DNA of 64,000 nt from Micromonospora_G sp044901685 (GCF_044901685.1 NZ_JBJDPS010000001.1:1426001-1490000), one strand, 5' to 3'; counted from the first letter of the stretch, positions 1 to 9,102 are shown. Notes: generated by a model from the letters alone, not told the origin. Program-made: numbers and translations.

Positions 1-343
1 CGGAGATCGTCGGCCGGTGCCGTTCGGCCCAGTGGGTGAGGGCGATCAGGGTGTCGTGCAGTTCCCGGGCCATCTCGGTGGCGGTGTATTCGACCTTGGG
101 TGGGGCGGTCGGGTGAACGGTCCGTACGAGCAGCCCGTCGCGTTCGAGGTTGCGCAGGGTGAGGGTGAGCATGCGGCGGCTGATGCCTTCGATGCGGCGT
201 TCGAGTTCGGTGAACCGTACCGGGCCGGGGGTGGCGGCGACGATGATCGCGATGCTCCATTTTCCGCCGACCCGGTCGAGGACGTGACGGACGGTGCAGT
301 CGTCGGTGGGTGCCGGTGACTCGGGGTGGGGTCCGGAGGTCAT
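1..343 (-). CDS. HxlR-family winged-helix regulator, C-terminal end cut by window edge
   Basis: About 114 codons are visible from ATG at 343 down to the window edge, so the protein is almost complete. The N-terminus carries a cysteine in TDDCTVRHVLDRVGGKW, the usual opening of HxlR regulators, followed by the winged-helix segment RFTELERRIEGISRRMLTLT and a wing ending in VEYTATEMAREL. HxlR proteins are small dimeric DNA-binding proteins, often redox or electrophile sensing through the N-terminal Cys. An aggac ribosome-binding site lies just upstream on the minus strand. The family call is firm; the inducer and target are unknown. The gene is divergent from gcvP with a long intergenic region between them. 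Confidence 0.85.
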   Translation of the reverse strand, partial: MTSGPHPESPAPTDDCTVRHVLDRVGGKWSIAIIVAATPGPVRFTELERRIEGISRRMLTLTLRNLERDGLLVRTVHPTAPPKVEYTATEMARELHDTLIALTHWAERHRPTIS

Positions 344-654
344 CCGTGTCCTGCCTCCCGGTCGTGGTGGTGGCCCCCGTGGGGGTGCCCGGGTGGGTCG
401 GGGACCGGTCGGCGGGCGGGCGGCGCGGCGTACGTGGGCGTTGTCACAAACAGTATCGTTCCGGGCGGGTCGATGGGTCGCCGGGCCGGCGCCGGAGCCG
501 GTCACGTAACTGGTTTGTCCGTCTTCGCGCCGGTACGGGGCGCCTGGGGGTTATCCGCCGTCGGGTGCCGTCGACGACCCGGTGTTCTGGCCGGTCAGGG
601 CCGATACCCGCCGGAAACACACCCGCTGGTAGCGTTGACCATGCCGGTAACACC
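344..654. other. Intergenic region between hxlR-like gene and glycine riboswitch
   Basis: No convincing gene lies here. It must hold the hxlR-like promoter (minus strand) and the gcvP promoter (plus strand). The only clear small motif is TTGT-C-ACAA at 441-449, a short perfect dyad in the best place for an HxlR autoregulatory site. I could not pick a confident gcvP promoter by eye. Confidence 0.4.
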
Positions 655-768
655 CACGTGGGAGAGACCGCCCGGTGTGTTTCGCGGGGCGGCGCCGAAG
701 GGGCAAATCCTCCCCGGAACCTCTCAGGCAAAAGGACCTCGTGGGCAGGCGACTGTGGAGTGCTTCGC
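655..768 (+). promoter_or_regulatory. Glycine riboswitch (gcvT motif), single aptamer
   Basis: The conserved glycine-aptamer blocks occur in order: GGAGAGA at 661-667, the GCCGAAGGGGCAA core near 693-705, CTCTCAGGCAAAAGGAC at 721-737, and the closing GACTGTGGAGTG segment near 751-762. Only one aptamer is visible, the usual single form in actinobacteria. It lies directly upstream of gcvP and by analogy would switch on the glycine cleavage P-protein when glycine is abundant. The downstream hairpin at 788-816 is the likely expression platform. Confidence 0.93.
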
Positions 769-787
769 CGTGCGCGGGCGCGACAGA

Positions 788-816
788 GGGGGAGGCCGCA
801 TCGTCGACCTCGCCCC
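788..816 (+). promoter_or_regulatory. Hairpin between riboswitch and gcvP ribosome-binding site
   Basis: GGGGGAGG at 788-795 pairs with CCTC at 808-811 and CCCC at 813-816, leaving G812 bulged. The helix ends two bases before the GGGAG ribosome-binding site at 819-823, five bases before the gcvP ATG. There is no U-tract, so a translational switch or Rho-dependent control fits better than a classic terminator. The pairing is seen; the function is inferred from position. Confidence 0.5.
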
Positions 817-828
817 CCGGGAGCCGCC

Positions 829-3651
829 ATGACCACAGAGCAGTTCGCTGACCGTCACATCGGACCGGATGCCGACGGTGAACGCCGCATGTTGGACGCC
901 GTCGGTTACGACTCGATCGACGAGCTGATGAACGCGGCGATCCCCGAGGTGATCCGGTGGCACGGCACCCTCGACCTGCCGGCCCCGGCCACCGAGGCCG
1001 AGGTGATCGCGGAGCTGCGGGCGCTCGCCGCCCGTAACACGGTCGCGGTGTCGATGATCGGGCTCGGTTACTACGGCACCCACACCCCGGCGGTGATCCG
1101 CCGCAACGTGCTGGAGAGCCCGGCCTGGTACACCGCCTACACCCCGTACCAGCCGGAGATCAGCCAGGGGCGGCTGGAGGCGCTGCTCAACTTCCAGACC
1201 ATGGTCACGGACCTGACCGGGCTGGCGACGGCGAACGCGTCGATGCTCGACGAGGGGACCGCGGCGGCCGAGGCGATGACCCTGGCCCGTCGGGCGTCGA
1301 AGAGCAAGAGCCCGGTGTACGTGGTCGACGCCGACACCCTGCCGCAGACGATCTCGGTGATCGCGACCCGGGCCGAGCCGCTCGGTATCGAGGTGCGGGT
1401 CGTCGACCTCGACGCCGGCGACCTGCCGGCGGAGTTCTTCGGTCTGCACCTGCAGTACCCGGGCGCGTCCGGGCTGGTCCGTGACCACGCCGGGGTGGTC
1501 GAGGCGGCGCACGCCGTCGGGGCGCTGGTCACCGTCGCCGCCGACCTGCTCGGCCTGACCCTGCTGCGCCCGCCGGGGGAGATCGGGGCGGACATCGCCG
1601 CCGGCACCACCCAGCGTTTCGGTGTGCCGATGGGCTTCGGTGGCCCGCACGCCGGTTACCTGGCGGTCCGGGCCGGGCTGGAGCGGATGCTGCCCGGACG
1701 GCTGGTCGGGGTGTCCCGGGACGCGGACGGCAACCCGGCCTACCGGTTGGCGTTGCAGACCCGGGAGCAGCACATCCGGCGGGAGAAGGCGACCAGCAAC
1801 ATCTGCACCGCGCAGGTGCTGCTGGCGGTGATGGCCAGCATGTACGCCGTCTACCACGGGCCGGACGGGCTGCGGGCGATCGCCGCCCGTACCCATGCCC
1901 GGGCCGCCCGGCTCGCGGCCGGGTTGCGCGCCGGCGGCGTGTCGACGGTCGGGCCGGCGTTCTTCGACACGGTCACCGCGGTGGTCCCGGGACGGGCCGC
2001 GGCGGTGGTCGCCGACGCGGCCGGGCGCGGGGTGAACCTGCGCCTGGTCGACGCCGACCGGGTGTCGGTGGCGTGCGACGAGACGACGACGGACGCGCAC
2101 CTGGGCGCGGTCTGGGCGGCGTTCGGGGTGGCCGAGTTCACCGGCGAGGTCGCGGAGGTGCTGCCGGCCGGGTTGGCCCGCACCAGCGGCTACCTGACCC
2201 ACCCGGTGTTCCACCGGCACCACTCGGAGACGGCGATGCTGCGTTACCTGCGCCGGCTGTCGGACTCCGACTACGCCCTGGACCGGGGCATGATCCCGCT
2301 CGGGTCGTGCACGATGAAGCTCAACGCCACCACCGAGATGGAGGCGGTGACGTGGCCGGAGTTCGCGAACATCCACCCGTACGCGCCGGTGGAGCAGACC
2401 GCCGGGTACCGGGAACTGGTCGCCTCGTTGGAGGGGTGGCTGGCGGAGGTGACCGGCTACGACGCGGTCAGTGTGCAGCCGAACGCCGGGTCGCAGGGTG
2501 AACTCGCCGGTCTGCTCGCCATCCGGGGTTACCACCGTGAGCGTGGTGAGGCGCACCGCGACGTGTGTCTGATCCCGTCGTCGGCGCACGGTACGAACGC
2601 GGCCAGTGCGGTGATGGCCGGTATGCGGGTGGTGGTGGTCGCCTGTGACGACAACGGTGACGTGGACCTGGTCGACCTCGACCGGAAGATCGAGGTGCAC
2701 CGGGACGCCCTCGCGGCGATCATGGTGACGTACCCGTCGACGCACGGGGTGTACGAGACCGGGATCGCGTCGTTGTGCGCGAAGGTCCACGACGCCGGTG
2801 GCCAGGTGTACGTCGACGGGGCGAACCTGAACGCGTTGGTCGGGTTCGCCCGGCCGGGCAAGTTCGGCGCGGACGTGTCACACCTGAACCTGCACAAGAC
2901 GTTCTGCATCCCGCACGGTGGCGGTGGCCCGGGGGTTGGTCCGGTGGCGGTCCGGTCGCATCTGGCGCCGTTCCTGCCCGGTGACCCGCTGGGCGGGTCG
3001 GTCGACGGGCAGCCGGTGATCTCGGCGGCCCGGCACGGGTCGGCGGGGATCCTGCCGATCCCGTGGGCGTACCTGCGGATGATGGGCGCCGAGGGGCTGA
3101 CCCGGGCGACCGGGACGGCGGTCCTGGCGGCGAACTACGTGGCGGCGCGGCTGCGGGCGCACTACCCGGTGCTGTACGCCGGCAACAAGGGCCTGGTCGC
3201 GCACGAGTGCATCCTCGACCTGCGGCCGTTGACGAAGGCGACCGGGGTGAGTGTCGACGACGTCGCGAAGCGGTTGATCGACTACGGGTTCCACGCGCCG
3301 ACGATGTCGTTCCCGGTGGCCGGCACCCTGATGGTCGAGCCGACCGAGAGCGAGGACCTGGCCGAGCTCGACCGGTTCTGCGCGGCGATGATCGCGATCC
3401 GGGAGGAGATCGACCTGGTCGGGTCGGGGCAGTGGCCGGCGGGGAACAACCCGTTGGTGAACGCCCCGCACCCGGCGTCGATGGTGACAGGTGACGACTG
3501 GGCGCACCCGTACCCTCGGTCGGTGGCGGCGTTCCCGGCCGGGGTCGACCGGGCGGCGAAGTACTGGCCGCCGGTGCGTCGGATCGACGGGGCGTTCGGT
3601 GACCGGAACCTGGTCTGCTCGTGCCCGTCGCCGGAGGCGTTCGAGGACTGA
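829..3651 (+). CDS. gcvP: Glycine dehydrogenase (decarboxylating), P-protein
   Basis: The 940-aa product is the full-length single-chain P-protein of the glycine cleavage system. It decarboxylates glycine with pyridoxal phosphate and passes the aminomethyl group to lipoylated H-protein. It starts MTTEQFADRHIGPD, the typical family opening. The C-terminal half has the PLP site HLNLHKTFCIPHGGGGPG, with Lys690 as the Schiff-base lysine. The start at 829 is set by the GGGAG site five bases upstream and by family alignment; the open frame continues upstream only because this DNA lacks stops. No gcvT, gcvH or lpd gene is nearby, so the rest of the complex must be encoded elsewhere. Expression should be glycine-induced through the riboswitch. 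Confidence 0.97.
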   Translation: MTTEQFADRHIGPDADGERRMLDAVGYDSIDELMNAAIPEVIRWHGTLDLPAPATEAEVIAELRALAARNTVAVSMIGLGYYGTHTPAVIRRNVLESPAWYTAYTPYQPEISQGRLEALLNFQTMVTDLTGLATANASMLDEGTAAAEAMTLARRASKSKSPVYVVDADTLPQTISVIATRAEPLGIEVRVVDLDAGDLPAEFFGLHLQYPGASGLVRDHAGVVEAAHAVGALVTVAADLLGLTLLRPPGEIGADIAAGTTQRFGVPMGFGGPHAGYLAVRAGLERMLPGRLVGVSRDADGNPAYRLALQTREQHIRREKATSNICTAQVLLAVMASMYAVYHGPDGLRAIAARTHARAARLAAGLRAGGVSTVGPAFFDTVTAVVPGRAAAVVADAAGRGVNLRLVDADRVSVACDETTTDAHLGAVWAAFGVAEFTGEVAEVLPAGLARTSGYLTHPVFHRHHSETAMLRYLRRLSDSDYALDRGMIPLGSCTMKLNATTEMEAVTWPEFANIHPYAPVEQTAGYRELVASLEGWLAEVTGYDAVSVQPNAGSQGELAGLLAIRGYHRERGEAHRDVCLIPSSAHGTNAASAVMAGMRVVVVACDDNGDVDLVDLDRKIEVHRDALAAIMVTYPSTHGVYETGIASLCAKVHDAGGQVYVDGANLNALVGFARPGKFGADVSHLNLHKTFCIPHGGGGPGVGPVAVRSHLAPFLPGDPLGGSVDGQPVISAARHGSAGILPIPWAYLRMMGAEGLTRATGTAVLAANYVAARLRAHYPVLYAGNKGLVAHECILDLRPLTKATGVSVDDVAKRLIDYGFHAPTMSFPVAGTLMVEPTESEDLAELDRFCAAMIAIREEIDLVGSGQWPAGNNPLVNAPHPASMVTGDDWAHPYPRSVAAFPAGVDRAAKYWPPVRRIDGAFGDRNLVCSCPSPEAFED

Positions 3652-3661
3652 ACGCCTCCGG
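3631..3661 (+). terminator. gcvP terminator hairpin overlapping the stop codon
   Basis: A perfect 12-bp stem, CCGGAGGCGTTC at 3631-3642 with GAACGCCTCCGG at 3650-3661, has a 7-base loop. The gcvP stop TGA (3649-3651) sits at the 3' side of the loop. No U-tract follows, as is common for high-GC terminators. From 3662 to 3908 I see no gene. Confidence 0.6.
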
Positions 3662-3908
3662 GGGGCGGATCGCCCGGAAGGTGGTCCGGGTCCGGGTGGG
3701 ACGGACCCGGGTCGATCAAGGTAGTCCGCGTCGATCACCGCGACGGTTCCTCGCCCCGGTTCACGCCGGGGCGGGGAGGTCGTTGATCGGCGGGGACAGC
3801 CTTGAGCGGTTTCGGCGGGGCGGGCCCGGGTCGGTGGGGAGTCGTCGTGGTGTGACGGCCTGGTCGGCGGGCCGCACGGTGCCCGCCGTGGTTACCGGTA
3901 GTGATCGT

Positions 3909-4109
3909 TCAGGCGACGAGTACGTGTCGGGCGGGGCCCCGGTGCGGCGCGATCACGCTGCCGTCGGGGAGCAGTTCGCCGGTGTCCTCGAAGACGATCA
4001 CACCGTTGCAGAGCAGGCTCCAGCCCTGCTCACGGAAGCAGGCGATGACGCGGGCGGCCTCCCGATCGGTTGCCTCGGCGGAGGGACAGGTGGGTTGGTG
4101 CTGGCACAT
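3909..4109 (-). CDS. DUF5999-type small protein
   Basis: The 66-aa protein begins MCQHQPTCPSAEATDREAAR and continues with a conserved GWSLLCNGVIVFEDTGELLPDG segment. This matches a small actinobacterial family (DUF5999) of unknown function with a Cys/His-rich start (C2, H4, C8). The start at 4109 is chosen because GGAG lies six bases upstream and because the family begins MCQH; an in-frame ATG 33 bases further upstream is less likely. It is convergent with gcvP and divergent from the pabB-like gene. Confidence 0.8.
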   Translation of the reverse strand: MCQHQPTCPSAEATDREAARVIACFREQGWSLLCNGVIVFEDTGELLPDGSVIAPHRGPARHVLVA

Positions 4110-4232
4110 CGGGTTCTCCGGACTGTGGGGGTGCTGTGTCATGGTTCACATGACCAGTGACGCACGGTACCAAGCCGAACGGTGCTACATCGAGCAGGGA
4201 TCGGACCCAACCGGGGAGAATCCACCCAACGG

Positions 4233-5441
4233 ATGATGGAGAATGGGCCACTCGTCGTGGAAACGCTCCCATACAGGCCGGGGCCAGCCCCCGCGATGCC
4301 ATCGACACATATCGACTCGCTGGCGGAACTCGACCGGCTCGAATGGCACGTCGGCCAACCCGGTGACCCGGCCGACCTCGTCGAACGGTTCCTCACCGGG
4401 CACCGGCTCGGCGCCGGGGCCCTGCACCCCACCCACCGTCCGCCCACCCCAGCGGGTGGGGCGGCGGTCGGCGCCACGCTGTTCGTCTCCGCCGCCGCCG
4501 GCGCCACGATGATCGGCGCACCACCCGGCCCACCGTCACCGGCCGCCGCCGTACCCGACGTGGTGGTCGTCGTCTACCGGCACCGCCCCGCACCACCACC
4601 GGCCGCCGGCACCCGCCCGGCCGACTGGTGGCTCGGCCCGTGGCAACCGAGCTGGACCCCGCGAGCCCACGCCGCCGCCGTCACCGCCGCCCGTACGGCG
4701 ATCGGGCGCGGCGACATCTACCAGGTCAACGTCGTCGGCCACACCAGCGCCCGGTACACCGGCGACCCGGTCCCCGCCCTGACCCGCCTCGGCCGGCTAC
4801 CCGGCGCCCGCTACGGCGGTGTCCTCACCGGCGACGGCTGGGCGATCGGCTGCGCCTCCCCGGAGACCCTGCTCGAGGCACGCGGCGGACGGCTGCTCAC
4901 CCGCCCGATCAAGGGCACCCGCCCGGCCACCGACACCGGCCGGGCGCAGCTTCTCGCCTCGGCCAAGGAACGCGCCGAACACATCATGATCGTCGACCTG
5001 GAACGCAACGACCTGGCCCGGGTGGCGGCCACCGGCTCGGTCCGGGTCGACGAGCTGTACCGGATCCGCCGGTGGTGCGACCTGTGGCAGGCCGAGTCGA
5101 CCGTCTCGGCCCACGCCGCCGACGGGCTCGGGCTGGCCGACCTGCTGCGGGCGATCTGCCCACCCGGTTCGGTGACCGGCACACCGAAGCTCTCCGCACT
5201 GCACCAGATCGCCGCCCACGAACCGGTCGGACGCGGCGCCGGCATGGGCGCGCTCGGCTGGGTCGGCCCCGACCACATCGACCTCGGCGTCACCATCCGC
5301 ACCGCCGCCACCGACGGCGAACGGGTGCACGTCTGGGCCGGTGGCGGCATCACCTGGGACAGCGACCCGGACGCCGAGGTCGCCGAGGCGGCGGCCAAGT
5401 CCGGCCCGGTACGCGCCGCACTCGCCCCCACCACCGGCTGA
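4233..5441 (+). CDS. pabB: Aminodeoxychorismate/anthranilate synthase component I-like enzyme
   Basis: The roughly 402-aa protein has a degenerate N-terminal region and a complete chorismate-binding domain. Key segments are GDIYQVNVVGH, the IKGTRPA turn, the HIMIVDLERNDL block (metal and chorismate binding), PGSVTGTPKLSAL, and a late GAGMGALGWVG / GGGITWDSDP block. The length fits the short PabB/TrpE-like group that amidates chorismate towards folate or an aryl amine. Either of two tandem ATGs (4233, 4236) could be the start, with GGGGAG about 13 bases upstream. No glutamine amidotransferase or lyase partner is adjacent, so PabB rather than another chorismate enzyme is an inference. Confidence 0.82.
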   Translation: MMENGPLVVETLPYRPGPAPAMPSTHIDSLAELDRLEWHVGQPGDPADLVERFLTGHRLGAGALHPTHRPPTPAGGAAVGATLFVSAAAGATMIGAPPGPPSPAAAVPDVVVVVYRHRPAPPPAAGTRPADWWLGPWQPSWTPRAHAAAVTAARTAIGRGDIYQVNVVGHTSARYTGDPVPALTRLGRLPGARYGGVLTGDGWAIGCASPETLLEARGGRLLTRPIKGTRPATDTGRAQLLASAKERAEHIMIVDLERNDLARVAATGSVRVDELYRIRRWCDLWQAESTVSAHAADGLGLADLLRAICPPGSVTGTPKLSALHQIAAHEPVGRGAGMGALGWVGPDHIDLGVTIRTAATDGERVHVWAGGGITWDSDPDAEVAEAAAKSGPVRAALAPTTG

Positions 5442-5525
5442 CCCGACCCGACGCCGGTACCTACTGGCCCCCGCCGACGGGAGCCGTACCGGATCGCCGG
5501 TATCGCCGTCGGGCCACGCGGTGCC

Positions 5526-6590
5526 CTACCGGTGGTGGGCGAGTATCGCGTGCGGGTCGTCACCGTGCCGGTGGTCCGGGTCGGCGTGGACCGACGCGGC
5601 GGTGAGCCTCGGCACGGCGTGGATCAACCGGTGTTCGGCCGCGACCGTGATCCGGTGCCCCTGCGCCACCGTCAGCCCACCGTCGACGGTGATCGCACAC
5701 TCGGCGTGCAACCGGTGCCCGATCCACCGCAACCGCACCGCACCGACCCGGGTGACGCCCGGCGTGGCCAGCAGCGCCGCCTCGGCGGTGTCGACCAGAG
5801 CCGGGTCGACGGCGTCCATCAGCCGCCGGTACACCGAACGGGCAGCGTCGCCGAGGACCACCAGGATCGCCACCGTGATCAGCAGCCCGACCGCCGGGTC
5901 CGCCCACCACCAGCCCAACGCGGCACCCCCGGCACCGAGCAGCACCGCCAGCGACGTGAACCCGTCGGTACGGGCGTGCAGCCCGTCGGCGACCAGCGCG
6001 GCCGAACCGATCCGGCGACCGACGCCGATCCGGTACCGGGCCACGATCTCGTTGCCGACGAACCCGATCAGGCCGGCGGCGGCCACGTACGGCAGGTGGT
6101 CGACGCCACGCGGGTCCAGCAGCCGGGTCACCGCCTGGTAGCCGGCGAACACCGCCGACCCGGCGATCGTCGCCACGATCGCGACCCCGGCCAGGTCCTC
6201 GGCCCGACCGTAGCCGTACGTGTAACGGCGGGTCGCCGCGCGGCGACCGAGCAGGAACGCCACCCCGAGCGGTACGGCGGTCAGCGCGTCGGCGACGTTG
6301 TGCAGGGTGTCGCCGAGCAGCGCCACCGAACCGGACCAGAACACCACCACCGCCTGCCCGGCGGCGGTCACCCCGAGCACCAGCAGGGAGATCCACAGAG
6401 CCCGGATCCCGGCCCGGGAGGCGGTCAGCGCGCCGTCGACCCGGTCGGAGGTGTCGTGTGAGTGGGGGGTGAGCAGGTGCCGGACCCGCCGCGCCCACCC
6501 CGGCCCGTCGGGCCGGTGCGGGTGCCCGCCGCCCGACCGCCCGGTCCCGTGGTCCCGCCCGTGGTCGTGGTGGTCGTGGTGGTGGTCCAT
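5526..6590 (-). CDS. Cation diffusion facilitator (CDF) metal efflux protein
   Basis: The 354-aa membrane protein opens with a His/Asp-rich metal-binding tail (MDHHHDHHDHGRDHG). The CDF core follows: the first transmembrane helices, an SVALLGDTLHNVADAL segment (paired HxxxD-type metal site), YGYGRAEDLAG, and a second LVADGLHARTDGFTSL metal site. The cytoplasmic C-terminal domain ends with a second His-rich stretch near HADPDHRHGDDPH. CDF proteins exchange protons for Zn2+, Co2+ or Mn2+. The ATG at 6590 has GGGAGGA six bases upstream. Zn2+ is the best guess because of the His-rich tails. Confidence 0.92.
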   Translation of the reverse strand: MDHHHDHHDHGRDHGTGRSGGGHPHRPDGPGWARRVRHLLTPHSHDTSDRVDGALTASRAGIRALWISLLVLGVTAAGQAVVVFWSGSVALLGDTLHNVADALTAVPLGVAFLLGRRAATRRYTYGYGRAEDLAGVAIVATIAGSAVFAGYQAVTRLLDPRGVDHLPYVAAAGLIGFVGNEIVARYRIGVGRRIGSAALVADGLHARTDGFTSLAVLLGAGGAALGWWWADPAVGLLITVAILVVLGDAARSVYRRLMDAVDPALVDTAEAALLATPGVTRVGAVRLRWIGHRLHAECAITVDGGLTVAQGHRITVAAEHRLIHAVPRLTAASVHADPDHRHGDDPHAILAHHR

Positions 6591-6711
6591 CGTGTCCTCC
6601 CGGTCGGCGAGTCAGCCCGGCGGCCGCCGGCCGGCAGGATAAGCGCCGGTACGGGTGTGCGACAACGCGGTAACCGCGAGTACTGGGCAACAACCGGCGA
6701 CCTCCGCGACA

Positions 6712-6746
6712 TTCTCTGACCTGAGTCAGAGAAAATTGGTTATGGT
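6712..6746 (+). promoter_or_regulatory. Operator and leaderless promoter of the MarR-GNAT gene
   Basis: A perfect dyad, TTCTCTGAC (6712-6720) and GTCAGAGAA (6725-6733) around CTGA, is followed by the -10 box TATGGT at 6741-6746. ATG at 6753 lies exactly six bases after the -10, so the transcript probably begins at the start codon. The dyad covers the -35 region and should let the MarR domain repress its own gene. Confidence 0.75.
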
Positions 6747-6752
6747 CGCCGG

Positions 6753-7634
6753 ATGGACTCCACCACCGAACAGGTCGGCCTGGTCCGCGACTTCAACCGC
6801 TACTACACCCGCCGCATCGGCCTCCTCACCGACCACTACCTCGGCCAGAACCGCCCCCTCGGCGAAGCCCGGCTCCTGTTCGAAATCGGCGACCAGGCCG
6901 ACGTACGCGACCTACGCACCCGCCTCGGCCTCGACTCCGGCTACCTCAGCCGGCTACTGCGCTCCCTGACCGCACAGAACCTCGTCCGGGTCCGACCACA
7001 CCCACACGACCGCCGGGTCAGAGTGGTCGAACTGACCGACGCCGGAACCCGGGAACGCGCCGAACTCGACCGCCGCTCCGACACCGGCGTCACCGACCTA
7101 CTGGCCCGACTCACCCCGACCCAACGACAACGGCTGATCACCGCCCAGGCACAGATCCACCGCCTCCTACGACTCGCCACCGTCTCGATCACCCCCACGC
7201 AACCGCACGGCACCCCGGCCCGGGACTGCCTGCGCGCGTACGCCGACGAACTCGCCCGCCGGTTCCCCGAGGGATACGACCCCACCACCCTGGTCACACC
7301 GGACGACCTCGACGGCGACAACGGGGCCCTGCTGCTCGCCCGGGAAGAGAACCGCCCGGTCGGCTGCGGGGCATGGCGGGCACTAGGCGACGGAGCCGCC
7401 GAGATCCGACACCTGTGGGTCGACCAGGCCGCCCGGGGACTCGGCATCGGCCGACTGCTGCTACGACACCTGGAAACCCACGCCGCCGAGCACGGCACCA
7501 CCGTCGTACGGCTCGGCACCCACACCGCCCTGACCGAGGCGATCGCCCTCTACCAGTCCAGCGGCTACCACCCGATCCCGCCGTACGACAACTCGCCCTA
7601 CAACCACCTCGGGTTCGAGAAACCCCTCACCTGA
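6753..7634 (+). CDS. MarR winged-helix regulator fused to GNAT acetyltransferase
   Basis: The 293-aa protein has two parts. Residues 1 to about 145 form a MarR domain (LGLDSGYLSRLLRSLTAQNL recognition helix, then the wing HPHDRRVRVVELTDAG). Residues from about 150 to the end form a GNAT domain with the acetyl-CoA loop VDQAARGLGIGRLLL and a final YQSSGYHPIPPYDNSPYNHLGFEK block. This two-domain architecture recurs in bacteria; the acetyl acceptor is generally unknown. There is no Shine-Dalgarno sequence, consistent with a leaderless message. The peptide deformylase gene follows on the same strand after about 60 bases with its own promoter. Confidence 0.93.
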   Translation: MDSTTEQVGLVRDFNRYYTRRIGLLTDHYLGQNRPLGEARLLFEIGDQADVRDLRTRLGLDSGYLSRLLRSLTAQNLVRVRPHPHDRRVRVVELTDAGTRERAELDRRSDTGVTDLLARLTPTQRQRLITAQAQIHRLLRLATVSITPTQPHGTPARDCLRAYADELARRFPEGYDPTTLVTPDDLDGDNGALLLAREENRPVGCGAWRALGDGAAEIRHLWVDQAARGLGIGRLLLRHLETHAAEHGTTVVRLGTHTALTEAIALYQSSGYHPIPPYDNSPYNHLGFEKPLT

Positions 7635-7695
7635 CCACCCACGAGCACAACCGGCCGGTTGCGCAGCCCCACACCCACGGCGATAACCTTCCCCC

Positions 7696-8205
7696 ATGAC
7701 CATGCGGCCCATCAGGATCATCGGCGACGCCGTACTACGCACCCCGTGCGAACCCGTGACCAGCTTCGACGCCGAACTACGCGCCCTGGTCACCGACCTG
7801 ATGGACACCCTGCTCGGCGCACCCGGACGCGCCGGCGTCGCCGCACCCCAGATCGGCATCAGCGCCCGCGTCTTCGTCTACGACGCCGACGGACACCGCG
7901 GCCACCTGATCAACCCCACCCTGGAACTGTCCACCGAACTCCAGGACGACGACGAGGGCTGCCTGTCCATCCCCGGGCTCTACTTCCCGACCCCCCGCGC
8001 CCTGCACGCCACCGCCCACGGCTTCGACCAACACGGCGAACCCACCACCATCACCGGCACCGGATTCCTCGCCCGCGCCCTCCAACACGAAACCGACCAC
8101 CTCAACGGGCGCCTCTACGTCGACACCCTGCGCGGCGACACCCGCCGCCGGGCACTACGCGAGATCCGCGCCGGCCGGTTCGCCGCCCCCGGCACCACCA
8201 CCTGA
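7696..8205 (+). CDS. def: Peptide deformylase
   Basis: The 169-aa enzyme removes the formyl group from N-terminal formyl-methionine. All three metal-site motifs are present: GVAAPQIG (47-54), EGCLS (87-91, Cys89) and HETDH (131-135, His131 and His135 with Glu132 as catalyst). The length is normal for the family. Promoter TTGCGC at 7659 and TAACCT at 7684-7689 leaves six bases to the ATG, again leaderless. It is convergent with the TauE-like gene, with only nine bases between the stops. No fmt gene is adjacent. Confidence 0.95.
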   Translation: MTMRPIRIIGDAVLRTPCEPVTSFDAELRALVTDLMDTLLGAPGRAGVAAPQIGISARVFVYDADGHRGHLINPTLELSTELQDDDEGCLSIPGLYFPTPRALHATAHGFDQHGEPTTITGTGFLARALQHETDHLNGRLYVDTLRGDTRRRALREIRAGRFAAPGTTT

Positions 8206-8214
8206 CCCGCCCGG

Positions 8215-8985
8215 TCAGCCCGCCCACTGGTCGTAACCGAGCTTCGTCACCAACGCCAGCACCACCACCAGCAACACCACCCGGACAAACCCCGCACCAC
8301 GCCGCAACGCCATCCGCGCCCCCACCGCCGCACCCACGACGTTGCACACCGCCATCGCCGCACCCAACGTCCACCACACCTGCCCGGCGGCCCCGAACAC
8401 CACCAACGCCCCCAGATTCGTCCCCGCGTTGACCACCTTCGCCATCGCCGACCCGTGCAAAAAATCCGCACCCACCAGCGCCGTGAACGTCAACACCAGA
8501 AACGTCCCCGTCCCCGGACCAATCAACCCGTCGTACAAGGCGATCACCCCACCCGCCGCCACCACCGCCAGCACCACCCGCCCCCGGGTACGCCGCGACG
8601 GCAACGCCACCACCCCCAACCTCGGCCGCAACGTCACAAACACCACCACCAACACCAACACCACCAACACCACCGGCCGATACGCACCCGCCGGCACCAC
8701 CCCCGCCAACAACGCACCCACCCCAGCCGTCAACACCGCCAACCCCGCCGCCGGCCCCGCCAACCACCAGTCAACCTTCGTACGCCGGGCATACGTCACC
8801 GCCGCCGTCGCCGTACCCGCGATCGCCGCCACCTTGTTCGTCCCCAACGCCACCGGCAACGGCACCCCCGGCGCGGCGATCAACAACGCCGGCAACAGCA
8901 ACAAACCACCACCACCGACAACCGCGTCGACCCAACCCGCCACCCCGGCGGCCACCAACAACCCACCCACCGCACCCAGATCCAT
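8215..8985 (-). CDS. TauE/SafE (TSUP) family membrane exporter
   Basis: The 256-aa protein is almost wholly hydrophobic with about seven to eight helices. It has the duplicated TSUP signatures: GWVDAVVGGGGLLLLPALL near the N-terminus with ALGTNKVAA, and GLIGPGTGTFLV in the second half with AKVVNAGTN. TSUP proteins move sulfite, sulfoacetate or other small organic anions, but no sulfur-metabolism gene is adjacent, so the substrate is open. Confidence 0.9.
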   Translation of the reverse strand: MDLGAVGGLLVAAGVAGWVDAVVGGGGLLLLPALLIAAPGVPLPVALGTNKVAAIAGTATAAVTYARRTKVDWWLAGPAAGLAVLTAGVGALLAGVVPAGAYRPVVLVVLVLVVVFVTLRPRLGVVALPSRRTRGRVVLAVVAAGGVIALYDGLIGPGTGTFLVLTFTALVGADFLHGSAMAKVVNAGTNLGALVVFGAAGQVWWTLGAAMAVCNVVGAAVGARMALRRGAGFVRVVLLVVVLALVTKLGYDQWAG

Positions 8986-9102
8986 GGGCCGGGATTATTC
9001 CGCCGCCACCAGACCCGACGACGGCCCCTGTGAACAGCCTCACCCACCGGCACCACACACCCCGGCAACGAACCCCGAACCCCTACGACAGCACCCCGGA
9101 CA

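Noticed and set aside
310..828. In-frame extension of gcvP upstream over 170 codons
   Set aside because: It runs through the glycine riboswitch and has no family similarity; the ribosome-binding site and family alignment fix the start at 829.
724..2790. Long open frame antisense to gcvP
   Set aside because: Arg/His-rich shadow created by high-GC codon use on the other strand; no domain and no start signals.
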